The position numbers were made by a program, and so were the translations under genes. Under the pieces are notes generated by a model that searched no databases, was not told the origin of the DNA, and was given only the letters and a program-made list of their open reading frames with translations. From Vulcanisaeta souniana JCM 11219 (GTDB taxonomy: Archaea > Thermoproteota > Thermoprotei > Thermoproteales > Thermocladiaceae), in assembly GCF_026000775.1 (NCBI RefSeq), contig NZ_AP026830.1, positions 682,001 through 746,000 of the forward strand: a stretch of 64,000 bases of DNA, given 5' to 3'. Shown here in pieces: positions 18,336 to 27,727 of the stretch (within the stretch, counting starts at the first letter, position 1; every line of letters starts with the position of its first letter).

Positions 18336-18899
18336 ATGAACACAGAAACCCTCGAGAAGCCATTGCCTAAGCCTTCCATGGAGGATTACGTGAACGCAAG
18401 GCTACTAGAAGCTTTAGTCGAGGCCAGACTTGCCCTTGAATTTCTGGGTAGGGGTTTGGTTAGGAATGCAGCTGGCAAGGCTTTCCAGTCCTGGAGAGCT
18501 TTGCTCGCGGCATTACTTAGGCTTGATCTTGATAGGTTAATGCAGGTGGTTAAGACCGATGAGGAGCGTAGGTGGCTAATGGAGAGAGCAATACCCAGAG
18601 TCCCAACGAGCAGGATGATGGCGTTATCCAAAATGCTCAGTGACGTCGGGTATGCCGGGTTATTACCTGACACCGCATTAGCCCTGAGCCTGCACGATTA
18701 TCAGTATAATGGGCCAGACCCCGACATGGCACTGTCGAAGTTTAGGAGTAGGAGTGACGCCGCAGCGGCGGTCCTGGAGCTTGTCAACGAGGTGGTTAGG
18801 CGTATTGAGGAGCTGAAGCCAAGGGTGAAGTGGGGTAATGAGCTTGAGGAGGCTCTCAGGGAGCTTAAGGATGAGCTTAACAGGGTAGGGAAATCCTAA
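18336..18899 (+). CDS. PaREP1-family protein
   Basis: Helical protein of 187 residues with the PaREP1 hallmarks: MEDYVNARLLEALVEARLAL, then GLVRNAAGKAFQSWRALLAAL, and the C-terminal LHDYQYNGPDPDMALSKFRS. PaREP1 is an archaeal family expanded in Thermoproteales. Its helical layout and paired Rx-H-like residues recall HEPN domains, but I treat that link as inference. It is upstream of a P-loop ATPase and a second PaREP1 gene (20202); the two PaREP1 proteins are clear paralogues (they share LPKP(S/T)MEDY and NGPDPDMA). The start is the ATG 27 nt after the conserved TATA. Confidence 0.85.
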   Translation: MNTETLEKPLPKPSMEDYVNARLLEALVEARLALEFLGRGLVRNAAGKAFQSWRALLAALLRLDLDRLMQVVKTDEERRWLMERAIPRVPTSRMMALSKMLSDVGYAGLLPDTALALSLHDYQYNGPDPDMALSKFRSRSDAAAAVLELVNEVVRRIEELKPRVKWGNELEEALRELKDELNRVGKS

Positions 18900-18977
18900 G
18901 ATCTGCCAGAGACGTCACTCCATCCACGCCCCAACCCATTATTAAGGCATGATAAACATTTTTAGGAACTCACGCAT

Positions 18978-19085
18978 AATCGCGGACTCAGAAACACCTG
19001 ATAAACCACTGCCTAAACTGAATACTAGAGATTGCATGAGCGTCAGCTACTTAAGACCTTAGTCAAGGCTAAATCAGCCCTGGGA
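18978..19085 (+). pseudogene. PaREP1 5'-end remnant
   Basis: This intergenic stretch can be aligned by eye to the first 110 nt of both flanking PaREP1 genes. It shows the gcggac-tcagaaac segment (DAETL), then accactgcctaaac (PLPK), actagagattgcatgagcg (MEDYxNA), and ttagtcaaggctaaatcagccctgg (LVEAKxAL), with frame changes and stop codons. It is a decayed third PaREP1 start placed between an intact PaREP1 and the ATPase gene. This suggests the cassette arose by tandem duplication. Confidence 0.55.
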
Positions 19086-19155
19086 TCCTCAGTGAGGGCT
19101 AAGCGCCGTGTTGAATGGTGATAAGGCTAATAAGGAGGAAGGTGGGGTTTGTGTC

Positions 19156-20169
19156 GTGAGGAGGGTTAGGCTAAGCTTCGCCGACTTAACGATTGAATTC
19201 GTTGATAGGGACCTCGCCCTCAAACTCATTGAGAAATGGGCCGAGAAAAGCACCTTCCCAGTCCAAGTCATCTATGGACCAGAGGGCTGCGGTAAGACCG
19301 CCTGGCTCCTACAATCCATTGAGTTGCTTAAAGACCGCGAATTCAACATCATCTACGTCAACCCAATCAATAAGGAGGTCCTCGCCGAGTTCGGTGTGGC
19401 TAGTCTCAAGGATGAATTCCTTAGGATGGTTAGGGAGGCTCTTGCCCAGAATGCCCTCGGTAGGTTGGCTTGGCTTGCCTTCGACCTCGCCAAGGATTTG
19501 ATCAAGGCTACTAGGGGCAAGATAGCCGTAATAGTCGATGATGCCTTCCAGGTAATCGGCGTTAAGGAGTCCGCATTGTACGTGAAGGCACTGCTAAACC
19601 TAATCGAGTACCCACCCGAGCATTACGAGAAAATAATCACAATAGCCGCTACGAGTGAGGGTGTTTCGAGGAGGGAGATTGGTAGGCATGAGTGGTCTGA
19701 CGTAATACCCATGTGGAATATGGCGAGGGAAGGCTTCAAGCAACTATACGAGCAATTACCAGGCGAGAAGCCACCATTCGAGGAGGTCTGGAAATTGACG
19801 GGTGGAAACCCGAGGATGTTAGAGAGGCTTTACAGTGCTGGTTGGGATGTTGATAGGGTGGTTGAGGATTTCATTAGGAGGAGGGGCGTTGATGTTTTTG
19901 TAAGCTCGCTAAGTGATAGTGAGAGGCGCATGTTGGCGGAGGCTGTTGAAGATCCAGACGCGCTATTCACGAGGGAGGGAATACCACTAATGAGCAAATT
20001 AATCGAGCTAAACCTGGTACTCGACATATCGGACAGGAAGCCATACCTATGGATAGACCAACCACCACCTGAGAAAGATGAGGAACTCGGGATTGGCAGG
20101 CGCGTCGCGTGGCAATCACCACTGCATAGGGAGGCCGTGAGGAGGATACTGGAAACGCAATCTCAATAA
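19156..20169 (+). CDS. P-loop ATPase (Arch_ATPase/STAND-like) linked to PaREP1
   Basis: Walker A GPEGCGKT lies about 40 residues after the chosen start; Walker B is IAVIVDDAFQVIG with a second Asp as in STAND/MNS ATPases. A sensor-like IAATSEGVSRREIG follows, then a helical lid and a winged-helix-like C-terminus ending in WQSPLHREAVRRILE. The frame opens at GTG 19108, but an aaggaggaaggtgg ribosome site at 19131-19144 and the alignment with the decayed copy (34697 on the minus strand) support GTG 19156, giving VRRVRLSFADLTIEF at the N-terminus. PaREP1 genes lie on both sides; the one downstream is 32 nt away. Function unknown; NTP-driven partner of PaREP1 is my inference. Confidence 0.75.
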   Translation: MRRVRLSFADLTIEFVDRDLALKLIEKWAEKSTFPVQVIYGPEGCGKTAWLLQSIELLKDREFNIIYVNPINKEVLAEFGVASLKDEFLRMVREALAQNALGRLAWLAFDLAKDLIKATRGKIAVIVDDAFQVIGVKESALYVKALLNLIEYPPEHYEKIITIAATSEGVSRREIGRHEWSDVIPMWNMAREGFKQLYEQLPGEKPPFEEVWKLTGGNPRMLERLYSAGWDVDRVVEDFIRRRGVDVFVSSLSDSERRMLAEAVEDPDALFTREGIPLMSKLIELNLVLDISDRKPYLWIDQPPPEKDEELGIGRRVAWQSPLHREAVRRILETQSQ

Positions 20170-20178
20170 GTGTTTAAG
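20170..20178 (+). promoter_or_regulatory. Conserved PaREP1 promoter, copy 2
   Basis: The TATA element gtgtttaag is followed by a ggaggaggtgcggt leader and lies 28 nt before the GTG at 20202. TATA plus leader match the block upstream of the pseudogene at 33608 almost base for base. Confidence 0.6.
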
Positions 20179-20201
20179 GGAGGAGGTGCGGTGAATAGAC
20201 C

Positions 20202-20753
20202 GTGGATGCGGAGACCCTTGAGAGACCTCTACCTAAGCCAACCATGGAGGACTACATCAATGCGAGGCTCCTAGAGTCATTGATTGAAGCCAAGCTATCC
20301 ACCGAATTCCTCAGCAAGGGCCTCATTAGGGATGCTTCAGGTAAGGCTTTCCAAGCCTGGAGAGCCCTATTAGCTGCGTTGCTGAGACTTGAGCTAAGTA
20401 ACCTCCTAAAGGTCGCCAAGACTGAGGAGAAGAGGAATTGGCTAGTAAATAGGGCTGTCCCTAGGGTACCAACCACTAGGATGAAGGCACTATCACAAAT
20501 ACTCGAGGAAATCGGGTATGTGGGGATATACTTCGCCACGAGCACAGCCCTGGAACTACACGACTACCAACACAACGGCCCGGACCCAGACATGGCAATG
20601 AGCAAGTACAGGAATAGGCAGGAGGCGGCAGTGGCCGTGATAAACCTTATAAAGGAATTGATGAGGAGGATTGAGGAACTGAAACCAAGAATCAAGTGGA
20701 GCGATGACTTAGAGAGTGCGTTTAAAGCCTTGAAGGAGAGCAGGTGTTGGTAA
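20202..20753 (+). CDS. PaREP1-family protein (second copy)
   Basis: A paralogue of the protein at 18336, 183 residues, with LPKPTMEDYINARLLESLIEA at the N-terminus, GLIRDASGKAFQAWRALLAAL in the middle and LELHDYQHNGPDPDMAMSKY near the C-terminus. It starts with GTG (VDAETL); the other live copy has ATG (MNTETL). It has its own conserved promoter block although it follows the ATPase by only 32 nt, so it may be transcribed both with and without the ATPase. The last residues (KESRCW) differ from the paralogue. Helical, no membrane segments. Confidence 0.85.
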   Translation: MDAETLERPLPKPTMEDYINARLLESLIEAKLSTEFLSKGLIRDASGKAFQAWRALLAALLRLELSNLLKVAKTEEKRNWLVNRAVPRVPTTRMKALSQILEEIGYVGIYFATSTALELHDYQHNGPDPDMAMSKYRNRQEAAVAVINLIKELMRRIEELKPRIKWSDDLESAFKALKESRCW

Positions 20754-20789
20754 AAGTTAAACAATTCAATACTGATTTAGGGAGTCGAA

Positions 20790-21863
20790 ATGAGGGTATG
20801 CATACTTGAGGAATTCACAAGGCTTGGTGGCGGGCAGGTCTATGCACTGCAGATGGCTAGGGCGTTAACGGAGCTTGGGCACTCCGTGGAGTTCGTGGTC
20901 ACTGGTGACATCAAGGTTGACCCCAAATACCCAGTGAGGCACGTGGACGTGGGTTTCAAGGCGTCCTACGACCCAGCCTCACTACTCATTAACTACATAA
21001 ACCATAGGAGGTTAAGGAGACTGCTGGGTAGGTACGTCGATGACTGTGACCTAGTCATAAATAATCACCCAAACTACATACCATACAACAAAGGCCCAAT
21101 AGTGCTTCACGGGCTCTCCTTCGTGGACTTCATAATCGATGAGAATGGGAACATAAGAAACCAACTACTGTTTTGGGTACTCTCAAGGATTTACAGGATG
21201 TACGACGGCTCATACATGATCTACAACTCAAGGTACACAATGAACCTAGCCAAGAAACTACTGCCAAAAATTGGCATAGAACCAAGGCTCGAGTATGTAC
21301 TAAGCCCACACTACACAATAAGCACAGACAGTATACCGGAGAAGGAGGACTACGTACTAACCCTGGGAAGACTCGAGTGGAGCAAGGGCTATAGGGAACT
21401 AATAAAGATAGCACCAAGGATAGGGAAGAGAATAATTGTGGCGGGTAGGGCAGACGCGAGGGAATCAAGGGAGGTAATAAGGGTTCTCAGGGGCGTTAAA
21501 AACATAGACGTGATGCCGGACATAGACGAAAAGACGAAGGAGGAACTATACAAACACGCATCAATATACCTACACCTCAAACTAAACGAGCACTTCGGGA
21601 TAGCCGTACTAGATGCCATAGCCACGGCAACAATACCAATAGTACCAAGGACAGGAGGACCCTGGACAGACATAGTGGAGGAGGGAAAATACGGATTAGG
21701 ATACACAAACACCGAGGAAATACCACAACTAATAAACAAAGCCGAAGAAACAATCAACAGAGAAAGGGTATTCGAAGGCAGGGAAAGGTATAGCCCAGAG
21801 AACTTCAGGAGGAGACTCATGAAGGCATTATCAATGGCGATACACAGTGAAGATGCGGAATGA
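20790..21863 (+). CDS. Glycosyltransferase, GT4 (GT-B fold)
   Basis: Cytoplasmic sugar transferase. The N-terminal glycine motif is LGGGQVYALQMARALTELGH, where the nucleotide-sugar donor loop binds; the C-terminal domain has LGRLEWSKGYRELIKIAP and the donor-site EHFGIAVLDAIATATIPIVP with the conserved E-x7-E replaced by E-x-F-G-I-x-x-L-D. About 357 residues, normal length. It begins the glycan island and is followed by a large membrane protein. Codon use in the last third is poor in G on the coding strand, foreshadowing the next gene. Confidence 0.85.
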   Translation: MRVCILEEFTRLGGGQVYALQMARALTELGHSVEFVVTGDIKVDPKYPVRHVDVGFKASYDPASLLINYINHRRLRRLLGRYVDDCDLVINNHPNYIPYNKGPIVLHGLSFVDFIIDENGNIRNQLLFWVLSRIYRMYDGSYMIYNSRYTMNLAKKLLPKIGIEPRLEYVLSPHYTISTDSIPEKEDYVLTLGRLEWSKGYRELIKIAPRIGKRIIVAGRADARESREVIRVLRGVKNIDVMPDIDEKTKEELYKHASIYLHLKLNEHFGIAVLDAIATATIPIVPRTGGPWTDIVEEGKYGLGYTNTEEIPQLINKAEETINRERVFEGRERYSPENFRRRLMKALSMAIHSEDAE

Positions 21864-21930
21864 ATTCAAGAATGAATGTTTGTGAATAATACTTAAATAA
21901 TGATATTAGTATTGAAAGTTACTACGCAAC

Positions 21931-24564
21931 ATGCAGTCAATCAGTAGGTACGTCATTATTAATGAGATTGAAAAAAGGAAAATCATCATTAAATTGTTCT
22001 CTTTACCGCTATTAATTCAATTCTACATAATATTTACACTCGGCTACCTAAACATAACGCCACAACTATACAATTACGAAGCAATACGCGCATCAGCAAT
22101 AGCATTTATGGTAGGGCTCTTTCTACTCTTAACACCAATAATAACAAATCAAGTAAAGCAGGCAATAAACGACAAATATTACGCAGCAACACTACTAATA
22201 TTCCTGGCAATAACCTACGAACTAACCTACCTAGCCACAGTACCACCATACTACGGATTAAGCCTAGGGGCAAGCCTGGACACGGCAACATACCTACAAT
22301 CCTTCGCCTCACTAACGTACTACAGGCAATTCCTGGTAAGCTTCGTAGGACCATTCTTTAGCGTTCACGCATCACCAATACTACTCCTAATATACCCAAT
22401 CTACGAGGTATACCCATCAATATTCACATTAATGACGATACAAGTCGCAATACTAATGCTACCAATACCACTAATGTACAAACTAGGCATGAAAATACTC
22501 AACAACCCAAAGCATGCACTGGCCACAGCACTACTATACATACTATACCCATGGATAATAACCGCATACGCACCATTCGAAATAGTCACGTTGGCAGGGT
22601 CATTCATGGCGATGACACTAATAACCATGTACCTAAATGACAAAAAGGCTTATTGGGCATCATTAACCCTAGCCATGGCATCGATAGAATACGTACCATT
22701 ATTCGGCATCGGACTAAGCATATACCAAGCACTATCAAAAGAACATAGAAAACTAGCCCTACTAACATTCATATACTCAATAGCATGGTTAATAGCTGAC
22801 TACTACCTGGTAATGTACTTCAGCGGGTGGACACACAACATATTCTCAAACCTATATGGAGCAGCCCTAAGCTCACTGCTAACAAACATAACAAACAAAC
22901 TACTAAACCCCAACACCACTAAGGCGCTCATTGTAGATCCGCAAACTCGCATGGTCATGGACACAACCAATGTACTAAGCGGCATAATTCAACAAGCCAC
23001 CTCTCAATACAACATAAAGGTCCAATACGTGATAGAGGTATTTGGACCCCTGGCATTCATAAACTTCCTCGAACCACAAACAATACTACTAATGCCCTGG
23101 CTAGCGGCATTACTAACAAACTTCACACCATACTACATACCAAATGTATACTACACAATCCTCATAAGCGCAGTCGCACTGCCGGCAACAATATGGGCAC
23201 TAAGGAGGCTAAAGATTGAAACGAGGAAGAGAGCACTAACGGCACTACTAATAATAAACACAATAACGGGACTACTCATGGGACCACTAACACCACTCTC
23301 CGGGCTATACTACGGAAACACAATACCAAACTGGAACACACCAGTGGCCAACCAATACGACCTAGCCATGATACAACTAGCCAACTACATACCATGGAAC
23401 GCATCAGTAGCCGTACCAGCCACGGCAGTCCCCTGGTACTCAATAACAAGGTACGGATGGGGAAACCACGGAGTACCATTCCTCGGACCAAACAATAATA
23501 CTCAGTACGTGGTTTACTCACCACTCGTGCCAACAGGATACCCGTACAGCACTGGAGACAGTGAATACGGCCCATACGCCTTTGATGATGGCGCATGGAT
23601 ACTGAAGGCAAACTACACAGGGCCAATAAAGATAATCAACGGGTTCTACTACGAGAACACCTACGTAATAAACCCAGTACTGCCAGGTACGTGGCAATAC
23701 CCAATAGCCCAAATACCACCAACAAACATAACAATACAAATAACCACAGAAACAAAACCACAACAAGCAATAACACTACTAAACACAACACTACTCAAAA
23801 CACAACTACAACAACCCCAGGGGATGTCCTGTGCCAATGTACTTGGCCCAGGGTTCAGTGAAATAATCATACCTGGAGGCACTTACATTGCACAATCAAT
23901 AACTATAAACGAAACAACAAGAATAAGCTCAATAACAGTATTCACATCATATGATACTAGCCTAGCCACAGCAGAACTAGCAACAACATCATCATTGGTG
24001 CTTAATCAAGAAAATACAATATATACACACACCTTTGGAACGCCATGGTGGTGCTTACCACGTTCCTGGACAACACCAATAACAGCAAACCCAGACATAA
24101 CCCTAAAACCAGGAACATACTACATAATACTAACATTCCCAATACAAGGACAAACAATATGCGAACAAATACCAAACACACCAAAGGCACTACTCATAAA
24201 CGCAACAACAGGACAAATAATAAAACAACTACCATGCACCCTAGGAACAATAATAACAATACACCTACAAAGCAGTCTCCAAACAGTACTACCAATAAAC
24301 GTAACGATGAGTATATTAAATTATACGATCACAATGAATGGAAACCAGGAAATAACGATGAGTACTAAAATCAAGAATACACAAAGTCTATCACTAACAA
24401 TAAACATGCCAGAGATAAAGCCCAATGCGCAATTGATTATAAAGTTAAAAGTAATAACGCAGGACACCGTGGAGCCACTAACACCATGGTATTTAATACC
24501 GACAATAGGATTAATACCAACATATTTATCGCTAATATTGGCGATGTTAATCCTTAATAAGTGA
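21931..24564 (+). CDS. Large polytopic membrane protein (DUF2079-like) with external C-terminal domain
   Basis: An 877-residue protein. Residues 15-450 hold about 11 hydrophobic helices, including GASLDTATYLQSFASLTYYRQ and IYPIYEVYPSIFTLMTIQVA, which resemble the DUF2079/GT-C-like membrane glycosyltransferase group. Residues about 460-850 are an external region rich in Thr, Asn and Pro with many NxT/S sites, followed by a last TM helix. The coding strand is extremely rich in A and C and poor in G, unlike genes around it. Its N-terminal segment LGYLNITPQLYNYEAIRASA resembles the C-terminus of the large membrane protein at 38494-40776. It probably works in surface-glycan assembly; the substrate is unknown. 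Confidence 0.7.
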   Translation: MQSISRYVIINEIEKRKIIIKLFSLPLLIQFYIIFTLGYLNITPQLYNYEAIRASAIAFMVGLFLLLTPIITNQVKQAINDKYYAATLLIFLAITYELTYLATVPPYYGLSLGASLDTATYLQSFASLTYYRQFLVSFVGPFFSVHASPILLLIYPIYEVYPSIFTLMTIQVAILMLPIPLMYKLGMKILNNPKHALATALLYILYPWIITAYAPFEIVTLAGSFMAMTLITMYLNDKKAYWASLTLAMASIEYVPLFGIGLSIYQALSKEHRKLALLTFIYSIAWLIADYYLVMYFSGWTHNIFSNLYGAALSSLLTNITNKLLNPNTTKALIVDPQTRMVMDTTNVLSGIIQQATSQYNIKVQYVIEVFGPLAFINFLEPQTILLMPWLAALLTNFTPYYIPNVYYTILISAVALPATIWALRRLKIETRKRALTALLIINTITGLLMGPLTPLSGLYYGNTIPNWNTPVANQYDLAMIQLANYIPWNASVAVPATAVPWYSITRYGWGNHGVPFLGPNNNTQYVVYSPLVPTGYPYSTGDSEYGPYAFDDGAWILKANYTGPIKIINGFYYENTYVINPVLPGTWQYPIAQIPPTNITIQITTETKPQQAITLLNTTLLKTQLQQPQGMSCANVLGPGFSEIIIPGGTYIAQSITINETTRISSITVFTSYDTSLATAELATTSSLVLNQENTIYTHTFGTPWWCLPRSWTTPITANPDITLKPGTYYIILTFPIQGQTICEQIPNTPKALLINATTGQIIKQLPCTLGTIITIHLQSSLQTVLPINVTMSILNYTITMNGNQEITMSTKIKNTQSLSLTINMPEIKPNAQLIIKLKVITQDTVEPLTPWYLIPTIGLIPTYLSLILAMLILNK

Positions 24565-25445
24565 GGAAAATAATATCATTAGCAATGAATATTAATTGTA
24601 AAATGCCTGAAGGGTTCATAAAGCAAATGATTAAGTACGTATTTGATATTCGTGGAGTAACATTAATAGATAATATTCGGTTATTTACAAATATACCCAT
24701 AATAAACGGACTTAATTATATATTATATAAATTAAACATAAATATATCATATAGTTTCTTGCAAAATCAGTTAATATTGATAAAATATCGTGATAAAGAC
24801 TATAGCCCAAAATTTCTAATCAGACCATATAGCGGTGATTTATATGACGTATTATCTGAGAAGTACGAGCTAAGTAATTGGTTATCTCCCGTACTAAATG
24901 AAATTAGGAATGCAATTATTGTTGATGTCGGAGCATATATAGGTGGCTATACCGTTAGGGCTTGTAAAAAGGCTGGGCAGGTAATTGCCATTGAACCATT
25001 AGAGGATGCCGTACTTTTGCTCCGTAAAAATGTAGAACTTAATGGATGTCAAAATGTGAATATAATCAAAAAGGCAGTATGGAAGGAAAAGGGCATAGTT
25101 TTAATGAAGCAGGCTAAATTTAATGAGGGAGGGTCGGCCATAAGCCCTATTGGCGACATTATGGTTGAAGCAGATACCCTCGATAATATAATAAGGGAAT
25201 TAGGAATTAGCCACATAGACTTTCTAAAGATTGATATTGAGGGCGCTGAAGCAGAAGCAATACAAGGAATGAGGGAAACCCTAAAGATTACGGATTATTT
25301 AATGATAGAGCTAAGATCTAGCACATTATGGCTAATTAATGAGCTAAATAAGTTAGGGTTTAAGGTATTAGATTGTGTAAATTATGGCAACTTTATTAAC
25401 GTGTTTCTACACAATGAGAATAAACTAAATAATACACACTTATAA
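24561..25445 (+). CDS. FkbM-family methyltransferase
   Basis: SAM-dependent O-methyltransferase of the FkbM group, often modifying sugars. Motif I is IIVDVGAYIGGYTVRACKKAG, motif II VIAIEPLEDAVLLLRKNVELNG, and the family's IDFLKIDIEGAEAEAIQGM is complete. The first 90 residues are a divergent N-terminal region. The GTG start overlaps the upstream stop by 4 nt (GTGA); ATG 24585 is an alternative. Low GC content and the codon style differ from the housekeeping genes, which suggests transfer. It is followed by a long gene-poor AT-rich stretch with glycosyltransferase debris. Confidence 0.85.
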   Translation: MRKIISLAMNINCKMPEGFIKQMIKYVFDIRGVTLIDNIRLFTNIPIINGLNYILYKLNINISYSFLQNQLILIKYRDKDYSPKFLIRPYSGDLYDVLSEKYELSNWLSPVLNEIRNAIIVDVGAYIGGYTVRACKKAGQVIAIEPLEDAVLLLRKNVELNGCQNVNIIKKAVWKEKGIVLMKQAKFNEGGSAISPIGDIMVEADTLDNIIRELGISHIDFLKIDIEGAEAEAIQGMRETLKITDYLMIELRSSTLWLINELNKLGFKVLDCVNYGNFINVFLHNENKLNNTHL

Positions 25446-25464
25446 TCCCAGTATTAGTAAGCCC

Positions 25465-25775
25465 ATGCCATCCTACGGATTACTAATATTTAATAGGAAT
25501 GACGTAGTTGGTACGCTTCGCCTTACTAGATTATTTAATAATACCGTAGATGAAATCGTGATTATAGACTCATCTGACCCACCCAAGTATAGGGAGCTCA
25601 TGAATCGATAACGAAGTATGGATCGAAGGCACGGTATTTGGAGCTATACCATTGGTACATGGAGAGTCCCTTAAAATATAATGTAATGGAGTAATGTATA
25701 GATATAGGCTAAGTAAAATAAACATTAATTACGTGTTACCTCTTAATGCTGATGAAATACCCAATGCTAATCTTA
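25465..25775 (+). pseudogene. Glycosyltransferase N-terminal remnant
   Basis: A 48-codon frame from ATG 25465 encodes MPSYGLLIFNRND followed by VDEIVIIDSSDPPKY, the first two strands of a GT2-like enzyme, and stops at 25611. The similarity resumes after frame changes (tacatggagagtccctta..., then YVLPLNADEIPNANL at about 25732-25775, the acidic DxD-like site). Multiple stops in between show it is dead. The rest of this gap (25.8-26.2 kb) is AT-rich DNA in which I see no gene. Confidence 0.55.
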
Positions 25776-26208
25776 TACTTATTTTATATACTATGAATTT
25801 AAGGTAGTCCTTTACATATCGTTGCAACGTTCAATTATCCCCTAAAGTAATACCGCAGATTTTAATAATTCAATTGCACAGAAATATAATCTAGATTTTT
25901 CTATGTAAACTTTAAAATTATAGTATTTTTACCTTTTAAGTTGATTAACATAAAATTATAAGATATAATCTTAGGTACTTTATTTTTACTAAATTTAACT
26001 TATTAATCTCTGTTATTGCTTAATATATATCTATAAATACCTGAACTTAATGCATAGACTTAAGGAGATAAGTTTTATAAGGTAAAAATGAAAAAATTGT
26101 ATTATTAATGATAAAGTTACGGGAATAAATATATGTAATGAGACTATAATTCTCAAAAGCAATGGGCATTGAATTAAACCTTAAAAATAGTCATAAGTCA
26201 TAGTCGTA

Positions 26209-27105
26209 ATGAGCATTACTTTATCGATGATTGTGAAGAATTCTGTAAGTCGTATTGGTCCGAACATATTTAAGAAGGTGTTGTTCAGTAGTTTGCAAGT
26301 TCCTTATGACACGATAATACTTGTTGATGATGGTAACGACAATACTAAGTTAATCGTTAGAGATTTCGCCAGTGAGCATAATAAAGAAATCTTAATACTA
26401 CGTAGCCCTTATGAAAAACCTACCAGGGCATTAGCGCGTCAAATGGCAATAAACGCGTTCTTGGAGAATACGGTTAGTGAATGGTTATTTTTCTTAGATG
26501 ATGACGCGATATTAAGACCTGGTTGGTGGGAAGTCTCTAAAGAGTTAATGAAAGACCCAGCCGTGGGTGAGATCTGGGGTATTAATTGGGATCTTGATAA
26601 TAGGAGGAAGGAATACGTGGAACTACTAGGCGACTCGTACAAGGAATACCTAATAAGGGCGTTCCAAATAAGGGGCGGAACACACGACACATTATATAGG
26701 AGAGATGCAATAAGAGATGTAATAATACCGCACTGGCTCCATGTTTATGAAGATGCATGGTTGCATCACTACGTAAATTGTAAAGGGTGGAAAAGCGCAA
26801 TAAATGAAATAGGTATAATACACCTAAATTCACCGATAAGCTCAGGTTTTATGAGTGATGCGCAGAAGACGATTATAAAATATAGATTGTTACTTAAATA
26901 TGGGATTGATACTGATGAAAAAGTAAAAATAAGGATTAAGAATTCTCAAGCAGTTAGGTTAAGGTATTCAATTTCATGGTACGGAATAATATACGGTACT
27001 GTAAGACACATGATCTATCTTTTATACGGTTCAATTAAGCAGTTTCTTTACGCTTTATCAAAATCAAAGGGATTAATCGATTGCAATAATATTTTACATG
27101 AATAA
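26209..27105 (+). CDS. Glycosyltransferase family 2
   Basis: GT-A-fold sugar transferase of 298 residues. It begins with ITLSMIVKNSVSRIG, has DTIILVDDGNDNTKLIV for the nucleotide, and the metal-binding DxD as FFLDDDAILRPGWW (about residue 95-108). An acceptor-side region follows with VYEDAWLHHYV, where the ED pair is typical of GT2. It is AT-rich compared with the window. There is no adjacent partner: the upstream and downstream gaps contain only fragments of similar genes, one of which (27629-27684) repeats the VYED segment. Confidence 0.85.
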   Translation: MSITLSMIVKNSVSRIGPNIFKKVLFSSLQVPYDTIILVDDGNDNTKLIVRDFASEHNKEILILRSPYEKPTRALARQMAINAFLENTVSEWLFFLDDDAILRPGWWEVSKELMKDPAVGEIWGINWDLDNRRKEYVELLGDSYKEYLIRAFQIRGGTHDTLYRRDAIRDVIIPHWLHVYEDAWLHHYVNCKGWKSAINEIGIIHLNSPISSGFMSDAQKTIIKYRLLLKYGIDTDEKVKIRIKNSQAVRLRYSISWYGIIYGTVRHMIYLLYGSIKQFLYALSKSKGLIDCNNILHE

Positions 27106-27228
27106 TTATTTCGAGTGAGTTTGCTTGAAAATCTTTTTAACTTTCTGAGATAGACTATTTACATGCAGTTAATTCCATGATATATGGTAGAAAGTGAATC
27201 ATAAAGATTATGGCTATATATCGAATAT

Positions 27229-27330
27229 TTAGGCTTCGTTAATAATATGAAGTACGAAATCGTCACTATCAATATATTCCATCTCATAGTGATTATTTTC
27301 CTTAACAATATCAGAAGCCATGGCACTTAA
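27229..27330 (-). pseudogene. Possible C-terminal remnant of an FkbM-like methyltransferase
   Basis: On the minus strand a frame reads MASDIVKENNHYEMEYIDSD then DFVLHIINEA and stops. This resembles the last strand pair of FkbM-type methyltransferases (y-x-v-e-x-v-d-s-d-d-f-v-l). No upstream body is found. The assignment is weak. Confidence 0.25.
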
Positions 27331-27624
27331 GACATCGGTAATTACTTACAGGATACGGGGTCCTTACTCAATATTTAATAACGTTAATAGCGTAGAGTTT
27401 ATTAATGAATTTAATGAAAGATATTTGCTGAAGAACTAGTCAATTTATGTAATGATAATTATAGCTTTATATGTAATTATGTAATAATATTGATACTTAT
27501 ATTGCAAAATATTTTTCATGGGACTTGGTTGTTAAACAATTAATAAAGCTAATTGAAAATAAATTATAAAATATGTATTATCTAAATTTCATTAAGTTTC
27601 TTAAAAACATAATAATTATCATAC

Positions 27625-27690
27625 TGGCACAATGTTTATGAAGACGTGCGGTTTATTACCACTGTGAATTATAAGAAGCGATAGAAAGTA
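27625..27690 (+). pseudogene. Glycosyltransferase family 2 fragment
   Basis: The segment encodes NVYEDVRFITTVNYKKR and then a stop. It matches, in frame and order, HVYEDAWLHHYVNCKGWK of the intact glycosyltransferase at 26209. It is too short to be a gene and is evidently the relic of a related copy. The rest of 27106-27727 shows no other convincing feature apart from the minus-strand relic at 27229. Confidence 0.45.
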
Positions 27691-27727
27691 ATGTAATGAA
27701 ATATGTATAATGCATTTAGCTTAACAC

